This document shows, piece after piece, positions 12,140 to 24,212 of a DNA stretch of 64,000 nt (its first letter is position 1; the number at the start of each line of letters is the position of its first letter). The DNA is from Gordionus sp. m RMFG-2023 (lineage: Eukaryota > Nematomorpha > Gordioida > Chordodea > Parachordodidae), in NCBI RefSeq assembly GCF_954871325.1, contig NC_088775.1, positions 32,217,561 through 32,281,560 on the forward strand. Reading direction: 5' to 3'. The notes beneath the pieces are model-generated. The model ran no database searches. It saw only the letters and a list, made by a program, of their open reading frames with translations, and was not told the origin of the DNA. The position numbers and the translations under genes are program-made.

Positions 12140-13850
12140 ATTTGTTTTATTTCACATATAAAACCAGTCTTGTTATTATCGTCTTGCACTCCCCACCTTC
12201 TACACACTTTCTTCTCCAAACAAACGTCGCGCTTGCCTTCTGCAGGCTCCCTTCGTACCACTACACCTAGCGTGAACCCATTTCGCCAGGTAAAATTAAT
12301 AGTTACTAGCAAAGTCTTTCCATATACTCCACATGACCACCTTACTGTCTTCTAAATCTTTTCTGAACCTTCTCCTCCAAACATCACCTTCATCTTTTCT
12401 TGATTTCTTGATCACTCTTCTATAACCATCCACCAGCCCCCCCCCCTCAATTTTATCTTACTTTTCGCTATCACTACTAAATCGTCGACATTCGGTGTTT
12501 CCCATGGAAGTTCTTTGCTCGTACCTCTAGCCACTACGTTACAATTTTTCCCTAAACATTTTTTTAAACAGTTCGCACTCATTACATTCAGTGTCTCTTT
12601 TGCCCTCTGTGCAATCCTAAAAATTCCTCATCCTCCAACTCCCTTGCAAACTCCTGCTTTTTAGTTTCTAGTGTTTCTCAACTATTTTTTTAGCATTTTT
12701 TTTCTATCTTATATTTTTCCATGTCACTTTCCGCTATAGTTTTTATGCATTTTGTAGCATCCTCTTTTTTTTCATCAATTGCTTTGACTGCGTCAAGATT
12801 TCATTACCACATCTCTTTGTGCCTCAGCGATATTTTTGTTATACCAACCTTTTCCGTTGCCTTTACTAAGTCTTTTTCATCATTTTCAACTTATTATTTA
12901 CACCTGATACCTTAGAGACTTCACTCGCACCTATGGCTAGCATTGTACAAAATTCATTTCTTAAACTTTCCTCCAACTTCCAGAAGCCTCGGGACACTTT
13001 TGTGTACTTTTCCTTATGCCTTTAGCTATAAGATCGCCTATAACTAAACGATGTTGCGAAATACATTTATCTCCCAGTATAACCTTCACTTTACTATACT
13101 TTCGTTCCCCTTTCCTCACCAACAAATAATCCACCGCACTTTTTATTCCACCAGATTCATATGTCACCAAATTCTTTATATCTTTCTTTAAGAAAATGTT
13201 ACACACAACCATTTCCGTTGTGTCACCAAATTCTAATATTTTCTCGCCTTCAGAATTCCTCATGCCAAAACTAAATCCTCCATGAACCCTTTCATATCTC
13301 TCAACATTCGCTCACCATTTGGATCCCCGCCTAGCATAATGGCCTTCTCTAGAGATATTCCTGATGTCAGTTCTATTAAATTATTCTAGAATGCATCTTT
13401 CTCTTCCTCAGCTCTACCAACTTGAGGGGCATATGGAGAGATTACGGTAAATATTTGCTTATCAGCTATCACTTTGATAGCCAATATACGTCTATCATTC
13501 TTGCACATTTTCATCTCATCTTTTTTATACAGCATACATCTCCCCTCCCGAATAATGACTCACCCACTTCGCTCGCTCTTCCTCCATTCCACGCAGCGTC
13601 ACTACCAAACGGTTTCTTAACAGAATCTTATGACGGTCATATGTATTACTTTCGCTAATTGTGGTCGACCGGGTTCCCATCATTCTTTTTATCGTTAGCA
13701 GAGGAGTGCGCCCACGGTATACTTCGGGCTGTACGTCCATATTTCATTGTGCTATTAGAAGGTAATGGAGCAACATTTTTACGATCGGATGCTCTTCCTG
13801 ACATCAATCTCTTTCATCTTACAACCGTATACATCCATTTCTTGATATAA
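12140..13850 (-). mobile_element. RTE-type LINE, partial copy (endonuclease to mid reverse transcriptase)
   Basis: A second, more degraded copy of the 3.1-8.9 kb LINE family on the minus strand. The N-terminal leader (13740-13525) shares the 'KRMMG.RSTTI.E.NTYDRHK' region with the first copy. The endonuclease C-terminus is clear at 13263-12961: RNSEGEKILEFGDTTEMVV, then NLVTYESGGIKSAVDYLLVR and ISQHRLVIGDL. Farther on, a relic of the reverse-transcriptase block around VDDLVVIAKSKIKL is visible near 12500. The 3' part is missing: the sequence stops at about 12140 against the gypsy fossil. Frameshifts and stops are frequent. Confidence 0.75.
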
Positions 13851-15724
13851 ACTTACTAACCTATATATATCCGTGTTAATACTTTCCTCTTTCCTAATCT
13901 AACGCGTTCAAGAGGTTGGTTTCAGAAGCAAAAATAGGCCGGAAATTGAACCCTAGCTTGCTGGGCCAATCCATGTCTGAATAATGATTTTTTTGTATTC
14001 AAGGATAATTTACATTATCGAATACTTTATGAAAACACAAAAACTAATAACGCCGACGCTATGCATCATTCCTCCTCCTCCTTGTAAACATGCCACATTT
14101 TTATTTCTTAATATTTTCAGATTATTTTAATAAGAATAATTATAAATCCATTTTTAATTATTAAATTTGAAATATCGCATAATATTTAGAAATAATTTTG
14201 TTTGTTGATAGATCAAAAAATTATAAGAATAATTAGGGTATATCTTTTAAAGAGTTTTTAAAATTAGTAAATCGGTTTAATATATTTTTCAAGCCAAAAT
14301 AAGATGCATCATTTTATTATGTACCTTTAAACAATATGTAGTTGCTATTTAAAATTATATATATATCGCTTAGTCATTGACCACAACTCTGAAATCAATG
14401 TGGAATTCGATAACCTGGAAACACCCAAGCTTCACTCCTAAAATAACTTCACCATTTTCCCCACGTGATTTGTTATTATGATGTTTAATTTTTTTTAAAT
14501 CATACATAAGTTATAATAATATGCCATTATAATGTAATATATCGAATAACAAAATTGTAATGCCATCAATATATGTATTTTTTTTAAATCTAATAATAAC
14601 TATACTATTAGAACCCTTTTAACAGAAAAATTGATAAATGAGGAAAATGAACACTCATGAATTATGGCAATATTTTATTCGTTTAAATATTTTATATCTT
14701 TCTTTTAAAAGGCCTCTTATTTTTAACAAACCTTTATAAATCGCGTTTGTATTTATGTTAAATGGGCTTTTAAATGTAAAATTAGAATTTTTAGCCAAAA
14801 AAGATTATATTTAACGAAAATCAAAAATAAATTTTCGTTTTTTAATATATTTTACATACTTTTGTAGGAAATTTATTATAGCTTTTTATATGGAATATAA
14901 TATATTCTTCGTTTTCTTAAATTTATATACAATTATTATAATTTCCAATCATATTGTTACGTATTTTACATTTGCCTTATAGTAGTAATTTGTTATATAA
15001 TAAAGTATTTTTTGTTACATTTACATCCAGTTATGATGAATAAATCAAGGTTTAACAATAAATATTTTGCTAACAATTTTTTTAAACGATATCGTTTGCA
15101 TCGTGAATTTGTCTAGTCATATAAATTGTCTGAAATACATACTAGTTCTGTAAAGTAACGTTGATGAGTTTTTAAGGAAAAGGAACTCAATTTGTACTTG
15201 TATTAAGAGATAATGAGTAACACGTTTCTTTATTTGAGTAATGGTAACGCAAAACGTTACTCGTTACCTTAAATTTTTTCTTAAAAATATAGAATTTTTT
15301 TATTATATATAATATATTTTTTAAAACTTTATTAATAACTTAAGCCGAGTTTTTAATTCAGATCTACTAACCAAGATCTTCATTTTATTTATTATTACAT
15401 TTTTTATGTTAAATTTTATACAGTCAAGATGTTAATCTAATTAATATTGAATCAATCAGGGTTCTAATATTGAGTCAATTAGTGTATGTTAATTTATATT
15501 CTATAATATTATAATCTTATTTATTACTTATTTTTTATGAAGATGATATTTAACTTTGCCCTGGCTCTAGTACAAAACATTTTTAACACTAATAAAGAAC
15601 ATTAAAGGCATTAAGCCTACAAAATTCGGATAAAGAAATTATTTTGATGAGGATCCTCAAGATGGATATAAGATTTTTTGAAAATAAAGTTTAAGTACTA
15701 AATCTCCCTCCAAATAAAATTTTA
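13851..15724. other. AT-rich non-coding stretch
   Basis: I see no coding exon, RNA gene or clear repeat. Homopolymer A/T runs and TA-rich microsatellite-like stretches dominate. Confidence 0.5.
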
Positions 15725-15845
15725 AAGGCCTGGGCGCCAACGAAAATATCGGCGGCCTGCGTGAGTTTCAAAAATATAATCGGCGGCCGGCGGCAAGCCG
15801 CTTTTTGCCGCCATCAACAAAAGCGGGGTAAATTGGCGCAGTTAT
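15725..15845. other. Isolated GC-rich island of CGGCGGCC repeats
   Basis: About 120 bases contain repeated CGGCGGCC / GCCGCC words in both orientations (for example CGGCGGCCGGCGGCAAGCCG at 15781-15800, followed by TTTTTGCCGCC). They can fold into GC hairpins in an otherwise AT-rich desert. It ends with TGGCGCAGTTATAG. It is likely a terminus of a non-autonomous transposon, but I cannot define both ends. Confidence 0.35.
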
Positions 15846-18800
15846 AGATTTTTATAACATAATTTTTTAATTGCTAATTAATTTTTTTGAAAAAAATTAA
15901 ATAAAATACACACTACAGATATCTCGGCATATTTTTTAATCTTTATTTAAGAGAAAACTCATAAATTCAAAATTTTCGTAATTTTACAATTATCATGTAT
16001 AAAAATAATTTTATTAAAATTTTTGGGACATATTGAATCTCCTTAAATTCTACGTCAACCCAGAAGTAGAAAAAAACTTTTCACTGGGTGTGCTAGTTGT
16101 CTGAATATAAAAAAATTTTTTGACGAGCATGGAAAGATTAGGAAGTTTACCCTTCTTTTCTCTCCAGAAATTTAGCATATCTCTCGTAAATCGCGTTTTC
16201 CAAGAAGAATGTAGCATTCTTGTTCTAAGTCACCTAACGTTATTATAATTATTCATGTCTATGTGTAATATTGTTGACATGGCTATGAAATTCAACTTTT
16301 GTAAACCTCCCTCAGCACCCTAGATAAATCAAAAAAGACATAGAGGTAGATCTTGTTCTTGTTTAATAAAAATGGCATTTGTAATTAATGTAGTATAAAT
16401 AATATAGCAAATTTTTATATATGAATTTGATACCTTAGTTTTTAACAAATTTCCTGTGCTAATGTTGGTTGTAAAGTTTTAAATTCTATAGCTAGATTAT
16501 ATTTTACAAAAATTTTGTCTTAATATGAGAAAATAATATTTAAAAAAATTATTTGAATTATTATCGTCTACAATAGCCGTTTCTAAGCAACAATTACGTA
16601 AAATTTGTCAAAATTTATGGAAATTGTTTTATTATCTCTTTTTTAAGTATAAGAAACCAAAGAATTTCCAAAAGAATAATAATTTTTTTTATTATTTACT
16701 GTGATAATACTAAATTTTTTTATGGATTTATTAATTGTGGATGCAAAAATCTGTGAAGTTGAGGATCAATTAACAAAACCTATGCCAATATTTAGAGTCT
16801 TAATTGATATTCAAACCAGACACCAGTGGAATCAAAGCTATATGAGTTATAAACAAAATAAGGAAAATGTGAAATTTTGAATATGGACAAATTACCGAAA
16901 CTTATACTATTGTGTAGCCCGTTAATTGATTTCCACACATCAACGGAATCAAACGTTACTGAGTTATAAACAAAATATGAAAGTGTTTGGATAAAAATTG
17001 TAATATTTATTTATGTTCTCCAAACCCATACCCTGGACTTGAATCCTTTTTTTAAATTCCCGGACTCTTTTTTGTAGAAGGGTTACCATCCATGGAAAAA
17101 CATATTTTTATCAAAAATCACTATTTTGGGGCGTGACTAAAATATGCATTTCCGGAAACGATTATGGTGTAACTCAAGGAAATTTAATTAATAAGCTATT
17201 AATAGAAATGATAAAATTTTATTAAAAACCATTTTAAATATATCTTAACCCTAACCCATATTTCTCAAACCTTTAATTAACACTCTAACCCATGTCTAAC
17301 CTTTAATCCTGTTTAAAGTTGGGTTATTATTCCCGAAAACTATGCATCCATACCCTTTCATAATTAAAAAGGCTCTAATTTAAAATAAATATAGAATCAT
17401 GTTTATCTATTCGAGGGGATTTAAAAAATGTTAATATTAATTTATAAAAAAAATTCAAATATCCCTATTTTCAAACTACGCATTCCCTATCATAGAAGCT
17501 CACATTTAATAAAATTAATATAGAATCGTGTTTAGTTTATTGAGATGATATAGAAAATGTTATTTTTTAAAAAACTGGTAAATTAATAAAATATCAAAAA
17601 GACACTTTTTTATGACTAAAATATGACTCGAAATTATGCGTTATTTTAAAAGAATATAAAAATGTTAATATTAATTTTTAACAAATTTATTAAATTAGCG
17701 GGAAGATTTTTTTTGACTTAACTACGAATCTTAGCTAATTACAAGTGAATAAAAAATAAAATTTAAATCATGTCTAACAATTAGTAGAAAATAAACAAAA
17801 ATTGAATTATCTTTAACATGTCAAGGTTATCCAAGAAATGCAAAACTAAAGTTTTAAATGTACAGGAATATTTTCGAAAAATCAAAGATTTTTAGACTAA
17901 ACAAATAATTTATACGATTTTTTTGAGATATATTAATTAATTTTTAAGTGGAATTATGTTTAACATATTGAATAAAGGTCAGGCTCAGGAGCCATAATCT
18001 ATCTATCTAGTCAACATTTTTTAGAGGTAAAATCCGAAATTTACTAAAAATAATCATATTCATGAGGGTATAGATTTATGCAGGGATGAGTAGTTAAATT
18101 TTTGACCAACATTGTTTCCTTAAGTAATTAAGGAAATAGAATTGAATGTCAAAAATTAATTTTCAAAAAATATTAGATTATATCAAAAAGGACATACTTA
18201 TGTTGTAGTGGGAGTAATTAAGAGTTCATAAAAATTAATCGGATAGATCAGAAATCTTTTTAGGGCATTTCAATTTGAGATCATCTCCTGTCCTCCGTTT
18301 TAGGAAATATGACCTTGAAACTAAAAACCGGCTAAAAAAGTTTTTAAGACTCAGACCGGGCGAATGTGTGTATACTCTTCCATCATCCAGCTCGAAATAA
18401 TTACTTATGATAGAAAGAGATATATTTGTTTAGTTATAAGTTTACAAAATTTAGAAATTCTGGAGGCTGGTAAAATATTATGTTCGAGTGACCCCACCCT
18501 AAATTTTAAGATTTCGAGCTGGGGCATGCTGATCTCTGATAACTCTAACTAAAATTCGTAAGATAACGTATAGGCAAAGAAATTAAGTAGAATACGAAAA
18601 TTTAAGCATATGACTCTTTTTTTAAGAGGCATATAAAATAAAAATAATATAAAATAATGAAAAAAATATGAAAATAAAACAGATCATTTTTTTAACAATT
18701 CTTTACGTTTTTTTCCCATCATACATACAATATTCTTTTTATGATTTTTTCATTGTAATCTTTTACATACATTTCTAACCTTTTTAATCACTTTAAGTCA

Positions 18801-19130
18801 TTTTTAATCTTTATTTTTTTGAGCATTTCTCAATTTTTTTCTTCTCATTTTTGATAATTATTTTTTAAAATTATATTTAATGTTTTTGGCACACAATATA
18901 ATAACAATTGCTAAATTAAACTAATCGTTTGGTTATAATGTACCTTTTAAAATTAAATAAGTTAATTAATAAAATATAATCATTTTTAAATTCTTATTTT
19001 TATATATAGTAAAAAAAAAGCGTCCTTATTTATTTTTTTTAAAATTTATAAATTAGTTTTATCAAAGTCAGATATAAAATAGATGTTTTAATTAAATGGT
19101 CTTTAATAAACGAAATTATATGTACTAGGA
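15846..19130. other. AT-rich non-coding stretch
   Basis: No gene was recognised. Between 16.7 and 17.7 kb several short phrases recur loosely (variants of 'ATAGAATCGTGTTTAG' and 'AAAAATGTTAATATTAATTT'), as in a heavily diverged internal duplication. The longest ORF, at 18364-18552, shows no family features. Confidence 0.45.
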
Positions 19131-19138
19131 TCTGTAAT

Positions 19139-19740
19139 CAGGGACCCGAATTGTTATTTATAACGGTTCAGTTTGGTTACGGTTCAGTATGTAAAAAATT
19201 ATAATGGTTACGTTTTGGTTACGGTTCTTAAGAAAAAATTTACATTCGGTTCGGTTCAGCTAATTATAAAGGTTCATAATGGTTCATTACGGTTAGAATT
19301 TTTTTTTTTATTGAGGCAACACCATCGTCTAATTTATTTTTATTATATGCATCTATGAATTATATATAAAAAATATATATAAGATTCAAAATAACTCATT
19401 TTTAAATATATTATAAGTAATATATTTTCTAATATATATGGATTTATATTTGTTTGTTGTGATGATAACACAAATTTTAGCCCTAGATAAGGCCCTTTAT
19501 ACAGAAACTTGTGTTGCGGGAACCATCAGTACTATAAGAGTAGTTTATATAATTCTGGATATTCAAATTTTTTGATTATTTAAATATAAAAACTGAACCG
19601 GTTTGAACTGGGTTTAACCATTTTTTATAAAGGTTTTTTTACTCCTTCAAAAATTAATTATATCGGTTCGGTTACGGTTCTGATATTTATAACGGTTTAT
19701 AATGGTTTAACGGTTCGTTATGGTTCACTCCGGGTCTCTG
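19139..19740. mobile_element. Non-autonomous hAT element with GGTTACGGTTC subterminal repeats
   Basis: The left end reads CAGGGACCCGAATTG and the complement of the right end reads CAGAGACCCGGAGTG, which are imperfect terminal inverted repeats of hAT type. The flanks are TCTGTAAT (19131-19138) and TCTATAAT (19741-19748), an 8-bp target duplication with one mismatch. Both ends are filled with direct and inverted copies of GGTTACGGTTC / AACGGTTCA, typical hAT subterminal transposase-binding arrays. The 602-base interior has no transposase. Confidence 0.8.
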
Positions 19741-19813
19741 TCTATAATTAACTAAACTAGAGTAAATTCCTACTGTTTTTTGAGTTTATTTTTCATGAAT
19801 TAAACCTTTCAAA

Positions 19814-20036
19814 TAGTGTTGTTAAAAGGCTTATTTTGAGCCGATTTTCTAAAACGGCTAACTCAATGTTTTAGCCAGAAAAATTACGCCTAAGCCTCGA
19901 GATTTCGTTAATATATGTCTAGACCTTTGTTCCTTCTATGAGCAAAATCTTCAGGCTTGCGTAATATTTTTCTGGATGGAATATTGAGTTAGCCGTTTTT
20001 AAAAATCGGCTCAAAACGAGCCGTTTAACAACACTA
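19814..20036. mobile_element. 223-bp hAT-type MITE with near full-length palindromic arms
   Basis: It starts TAGTGTTGTTAAAAGGC and ends with the complement of TAGTGTTGTTAAACGGC. The arms stay complementary for about 75 bases (AAACGGCTAACTCAAT and its complement). The perfect 8-bp flanking duplication CTTTCAAA lies at 19806-19813 and 20037-20044. It has no coding capacity. A related terminus is seen at about 23645-23678. Confidence 0.88.
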
Positions 20037-20044
20037 CTTTCAAA

Positions 20045-20895
20045 AATATTATGCAGAAGAATATTAGCATCTTGTTTCTTACAAGAATTAAATATAGATC
20101 CATATAAAATATATTCTTAAAAAGAATTAATTTTATTTAGTCTGTCTTCCTCTCCTATTGTTTTAAATAATAATATTTTTCTTTTTTTGTATGTTTAATT
20201 GTTTATTTTCATTCGAAAATAATAATTTATAATATTACATTATATAAATAAAAAACTTTTCAAAAAGTAACATATTTAAGAGAATAATGATATTTTTTTT
20301 TACTTGTCTTACTTACATAGCCAGCTATAAATAATTAACATAAAATAATAATTTTTAAAAAAATTCTCAATATTAATTTTTGTTCAAATATTGAGAATTC
20401 CGAATTTTAAAAAAAAACTCGTATTTGTTTAACCTCTTTTAAAATTAGGTGAAAGTGAAAAGTTTATTCCGAAAGAAACCTTATACAATTGGGATGGCAA
20501 CAACATTCATAGAACCTTAAATAAACATGTCACACCTATCACCAAATTAAAGCTATTAAAAAGGCCTCGAATAAGATGATAAATGCGTTATATATATTAG
20601 TGATCTGCATCTGGCCTATTTTTTCAAGTTCCGCCAAGTCTTAGGACTTGGCGGTACAAATCATTCTCTATCGACCTATGCACTTTATATTTTTAAGTTC
20701 AAAAGTAGGGGGGCTGTCGTGAAGTTGGTCCCCAATTTTGTTCTTTGAATATCTCAAAAACGGTGATAGTACAAATCGAACTGAAAACGGTACAAATCGA
20801 ACTGAAAACTACAAATCGGGTACAAATCAGTCCAACTGATAAACCATTGAAAATCAAAAAGTGTGGGGCCAACTTTACGGACCTTATTTTAGTCT
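20045..20895. other. AT-rich non-coding stretch
   Basis: No gene seen. Around 20620-20660 there is an inverted pair, CCGCCAAGTCTTAGGACTTGGCGG (a 12-base arm palindrome, 20632-20655). Around 20756-20830 the short phrase 'GGTACAAATCG AACTGAAAAC' repeats three times. I cannot assign a role. Confidence 0.45.
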
Positions 20896-21353
20896 ATTTA
20901 CGTCTAAAAAATTTAAAAAACTTTAAAAACAACGATTATGACAATTGTCACTTATCTATGGTATATCTTCACTAAAATTTTAACATAACATATTTACAAT
21001 CTATATTTACCCACTTGCGTCAAAAAATTTCAAAAATCTTTAAAAATAACGATTATGTCTATTGTCACTTATCTAGGGTACATCTTCATTGAAGTTTTAT
21101 TTTAACATGTTAGCAATATTTATTTTAGCCCATTTACGTCAAAAAAATTAAAAAAACTTTATAAACAACGATCATGACAATTGTCACTTATCTAGGGTAC
21201 ATCTTCACTGAAGTTTTATTTTAACATGTTAGCAATATTTATTTTAGCCTATTTACGTCAAAAAAATTTATATAACTTTAAAAACAACGATTATGACAAT
21301 TGTCACTTATCTATGGTACATCTTCACTAAAATATTAATATAACATATTTACA
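20896..21353. repeat. ~119-bp tandem repeat, about four copies
   Basis: The word ACGTC(T/A)AAAAAA starts units at about 20901, 21018, 21137 and 21256. Each is followed by AACGATTATGACAATTGTCACTTATCTA.GG and an AACAT(A/G)TT(A/T) segment. Spacing is 117-119 bases. The last unit is interrupted by the hAT element beginning at 21354. Confidence 0.85.
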
Positions 21354-23272
21354 CATTGTCGTACAAAGTGGGAGGGGGAGGCAGGGAGACAAACCCCCCC
21401 CCCCCCCCAAGCCAAAAAATGCAGATGACGGATATATTTTTCAAAAATATTATTGATTATATTAATTTATATTTCTTAATATTTATTCGTATCTCATATT
21501 AAATATATTTAATTACATTTATTATCACATTTATCTACTAAGCTATTTTATCAATTAATTTCGATTTCAAGTTTTCCGGCTTAATATTTACTAATTATTT
21601 TCAAATTTTTATTGGCTTAATATTTATCTACCATTTTCAAATTTCTAGTCAAATAATAATTGTTTCTGAAACTTCTTGTCCAACAGGGAAAAAGAAATTG
21701 CAACCTTGTCCAGCGAGATCCTCTGCCATCAAGCAGTAACAGCTATTAAGGAGTTAGAAGAGCCAATTATTTGCTATTACTAAAATATCACAATGGCCTG
21801 AAAGAAATATTTCCTCAGAAGCAAGAAAATTATTGGATTCAATGCTTATTCCAAATTTTATTTCTCATTAGAATGTATTATTTAATTATACAACTATTTT
21901 AAGTACTACTTTTCAAAAACATGACATTGACTTGATTAAGAAGATGAGAATAGCGGAGAGCATTTTATCAGAAATCAAGGTAATTAGGGCTAATGTTGAT
22001 GAAGAATTTCATATTTTATTGTTGAGTCAAAAGCAGAGTTATACGTGTTTAATATTTGTCTCCCTTGACTTGTAGCAAGGCAAGCTCATCTTTAAAACAT
22101 TAATATAGGATCAGTAGAAGAGTATATCTTAAATACAGATACATTTATAACCCAAATAAATGAATTTTTAATTCATCATGTAGCACTTACTAATCTGTAA
22201 ATATTACTTCCACAAAAGCCTTCCCAACCTTTTCCAGATGGTGATAGAACAAAAAATATTTGTTAGATTTTTATTATGAAGATGTTAACGTATCTTATGA
22301 TGCCTTAGTAGCTGAATATGTTTATAAGATTTACTATGGTTGATATAGTACCAAAAAATGCTATGGATGCTCTGCATTATTTCAAACACATTTTAGATTA
22401 AATTCCCAATGTATTAAAATGGTTTATAAACTCTTCCCATTAGTAAACTAATGAGAGAACATTCTCTTTTTTAAGAGGAATAACAGAGGCCTGCAGAAGT
22501 ACCATTTGCAGAGCACGGCCCGGATTTTTTTTAAAGATTTTTTACTGCCCGGCCTGGGTTTTTTTTTAAAAATTTTTAGGCCCGACTCGGCTTTTTCTTA
22601 AAAAATTTCAGGCCCGGCCCGGCTTTTTTTAAAATAAAATTTTCAGGCCCGGCCCGGATTTTTTAAAAATAAATTATATTTATTTTTGATTTTTATAGCT
22701 AATAATAACGATTTCAAATATAGGCTGTTTTAAAAAACAGCCCGGATTGGGTGTTATAATAATTCAGGCCCGTATTGGGTGTTTTTTTAAAAAAATTCAG
22801 GGCCCGGCCAGGGTATATTTAAAAAAATTAAAATACTGCCCGGCCCGGGGGCCGGGCCTGCAGGTCTCTGAAAAACATACCATGAAGTACAACATCTGAA
22901 AGTAGATTGAAAGGTTTGGAACTTTTGAATATTCATAGGCATTTGACGACAAGCAAGGATGAGATGATTGAAAAATTAGCTCAATCACAACGAAGATTGG
23001 ATTTTACATTGTAATATAACATACAAAATGCAATTATTCCTAAGAAACTTTTTGTTTAAAGGCTCAAAAAATTCAAATTTCTATTTTGGGTCATTTAAGT
23101 GATTCTTTACATATAATTTTTTTATTATTCACATTAATTTTAAATTGTATATTAGAAATAGTTATTAGTCCTAATAAATTTATGCTTGATATTTTTAAAA
23201 AACAAAAATATTTCTTAAAAAATTTTATTACCCCCCCCCCCCCCCCAGATTAAATTCCTGCGTACGCGCCTG
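21354..23272 (+). mobile_element. hAT element with a ZMYM1-like transposase relic
   Basis: The ends are imperfect inverted repeats (left CATTGTCGTACAAAG; right, complemented, CAGGCGCGTACGCAG). Long C-runs lie at 21397-21412 and 23231-23246. The flank TATTTACA occurs at 21346-21353 and 23273-23280, a perfect 8-bp target duplication. Inside, on the plus strand, is a broken hAT transposase of the ZMYM1/DUF4371 type: KISQWPERNISSEARKLLDS near 21790, IRANVDEEFH near 21985, then a VARQAHL..NI motif followed by GSVEEYI near 22070-22120, and at the C-terminus LKGLELLNIHRHLTTS (22900-22950), the usual dimerisation end. There are many stops and frameshifts. A GC-rich repeat is nested at 22500-22870. 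Confidence 0.8.
22500..22870. repeat. Nested GC-rich tandem repeat (CAGGCCCGGCCCGG + T/A-run units)
   Basis: Repeated units of about 35-45 bases read AGGCCCGGCCCGG followed by a T-run and AAAAATTTTC. The segment ends in CTGCCCGGCCCGGGGGCCGG. It interrupts the hAT transposase relic near its C-terminal CRSTI motif. The outer words CAGAGCACGGCCCGG (left) and, complemented, CAGAGACCTGCAGGCCCGG (right) suggest a non-autonomous hAT with subterminal arrays. I could not fix a clean target duplication. Similar but decayed words occur at 43.84-44.17 kb and 44.65 kb. Confidence 0.65.
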
Positions 23273-23280
23273 TATTTACA

Positions 23281-23454
23281 ATATAAATTTTATTTTTACA
23301 TTTTTGTGTTATAAAAATTAGGTATATAATCCCTGAAGCCGAATTTGCTGAGCCATTTTTAGTTACGACATTAATATTCTTAATATAATTTTGTTCACAT
23401 TAATCAGTAACCCAAAATTTAGTAATTTACCAGATTTTATAAAAAAAACAAAAA
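23281..23454. other. AT-rich spacer
   Basis: No gene was recognised between the hAT right end and the 14-bp minisatellite. Confidence 0.4.
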
Positions 23455-23680
23455 AAATGAGTAGACCCAGCGAGTCGACTTACACGAGCCGACTTCATGA
23501 GTCGACTTACACGAGCCGACTTCATGAGTCGACTACACGAGCCGACTACACAAGCCGACTACACGAGCCAACCAATGTGGCTCATTTAGTCGATTCGAGT
23601 CAAAGTCGTTTTATCGACTAAAAACTAGGCTCAAGTCGCAGCTAAGTCGACTCGGCTTAGCCGTTTAACAACACTAGCCG
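23455..23680. repeat. GAGTCGACTTACAC / GAGCCGACTTCAT minisatellite ending in a hAT-MITE terminus
   Basis: About eight 12-14-base units (GAG(T/C)CGACT + TACAC or TCAT) run from 23468 to 23570. The segment then continues to CTTAGCCGTTTAACAACACTA at 23658-23678, the same terminal sequence as the MITE at 19814-20036. An ORF across it encodes only the repeat, so I do not call a protein. It is probably a length-variable relative of that MITE; its left end was not identified. Confidence 0.7.
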
Positions 23681-24212
23681 TAAACGCTTACTGGTTTTAA
23701 AATGTAAATCCTTTCAGAGTGTTTACCTTTTTAAACTTTAATTAATGTAGGAAAATTTTTTTTTTTAAGTTTCGATTTTATTTTAAAGAATAATCCATAA
23801 CTATATGAAATGTCTTTATTATCAACTAATACTTTTAATACATAAAGATAACATTTAGAGTATAAAAAAATACATTTGTTTTAGAATGCTATTGAGAGGC
23901 CAAAATAAATGTTATGAATAGAAATAAGGTTTCATTTTGAATGGTCGCTAAGGACTATAGTTGGCTGAGTCTAAGCTTGAGCCGATTAATTCTGATCGGC
24001 TAAAGTCCGTCAGAGTTCCGTTAAATATATCTAGCCTAACCTTTCTTACATTTTATTTATTTTTATTAAAATATTTTTATATATTTGTTATTATATTTTT
24101 ATACTTATAAATAAAAATAAATAAATAGTAATTAAGCCAAGGCATACTTTATGGAACGCTGACGGACGTTATCCAATTAGAATTAATCTGCTCAGACCTC
24201 GCCTTAGCCAAA
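23681..24212. other. AT-rich spacer
   Basis: No gene seen. GC-richer words near 23965-24025 (GAGCCGATTAATTCTGATCGGC) form a short inverted pair that again resembles the MITE terminus family. Confidence 0.4.

Noticed and set aside
17245-17265. TAACCCTAACCC, telomere-like words
   Set aside because: Only two repeats and no array, so not a telomere or interstitial telomeric block.
23391-23621. 76-codon ORF with Ser/Thr/Arg repeats
   Set aside because: It only translates the 12-14-bp minisatellite; no start context or conservation signal.
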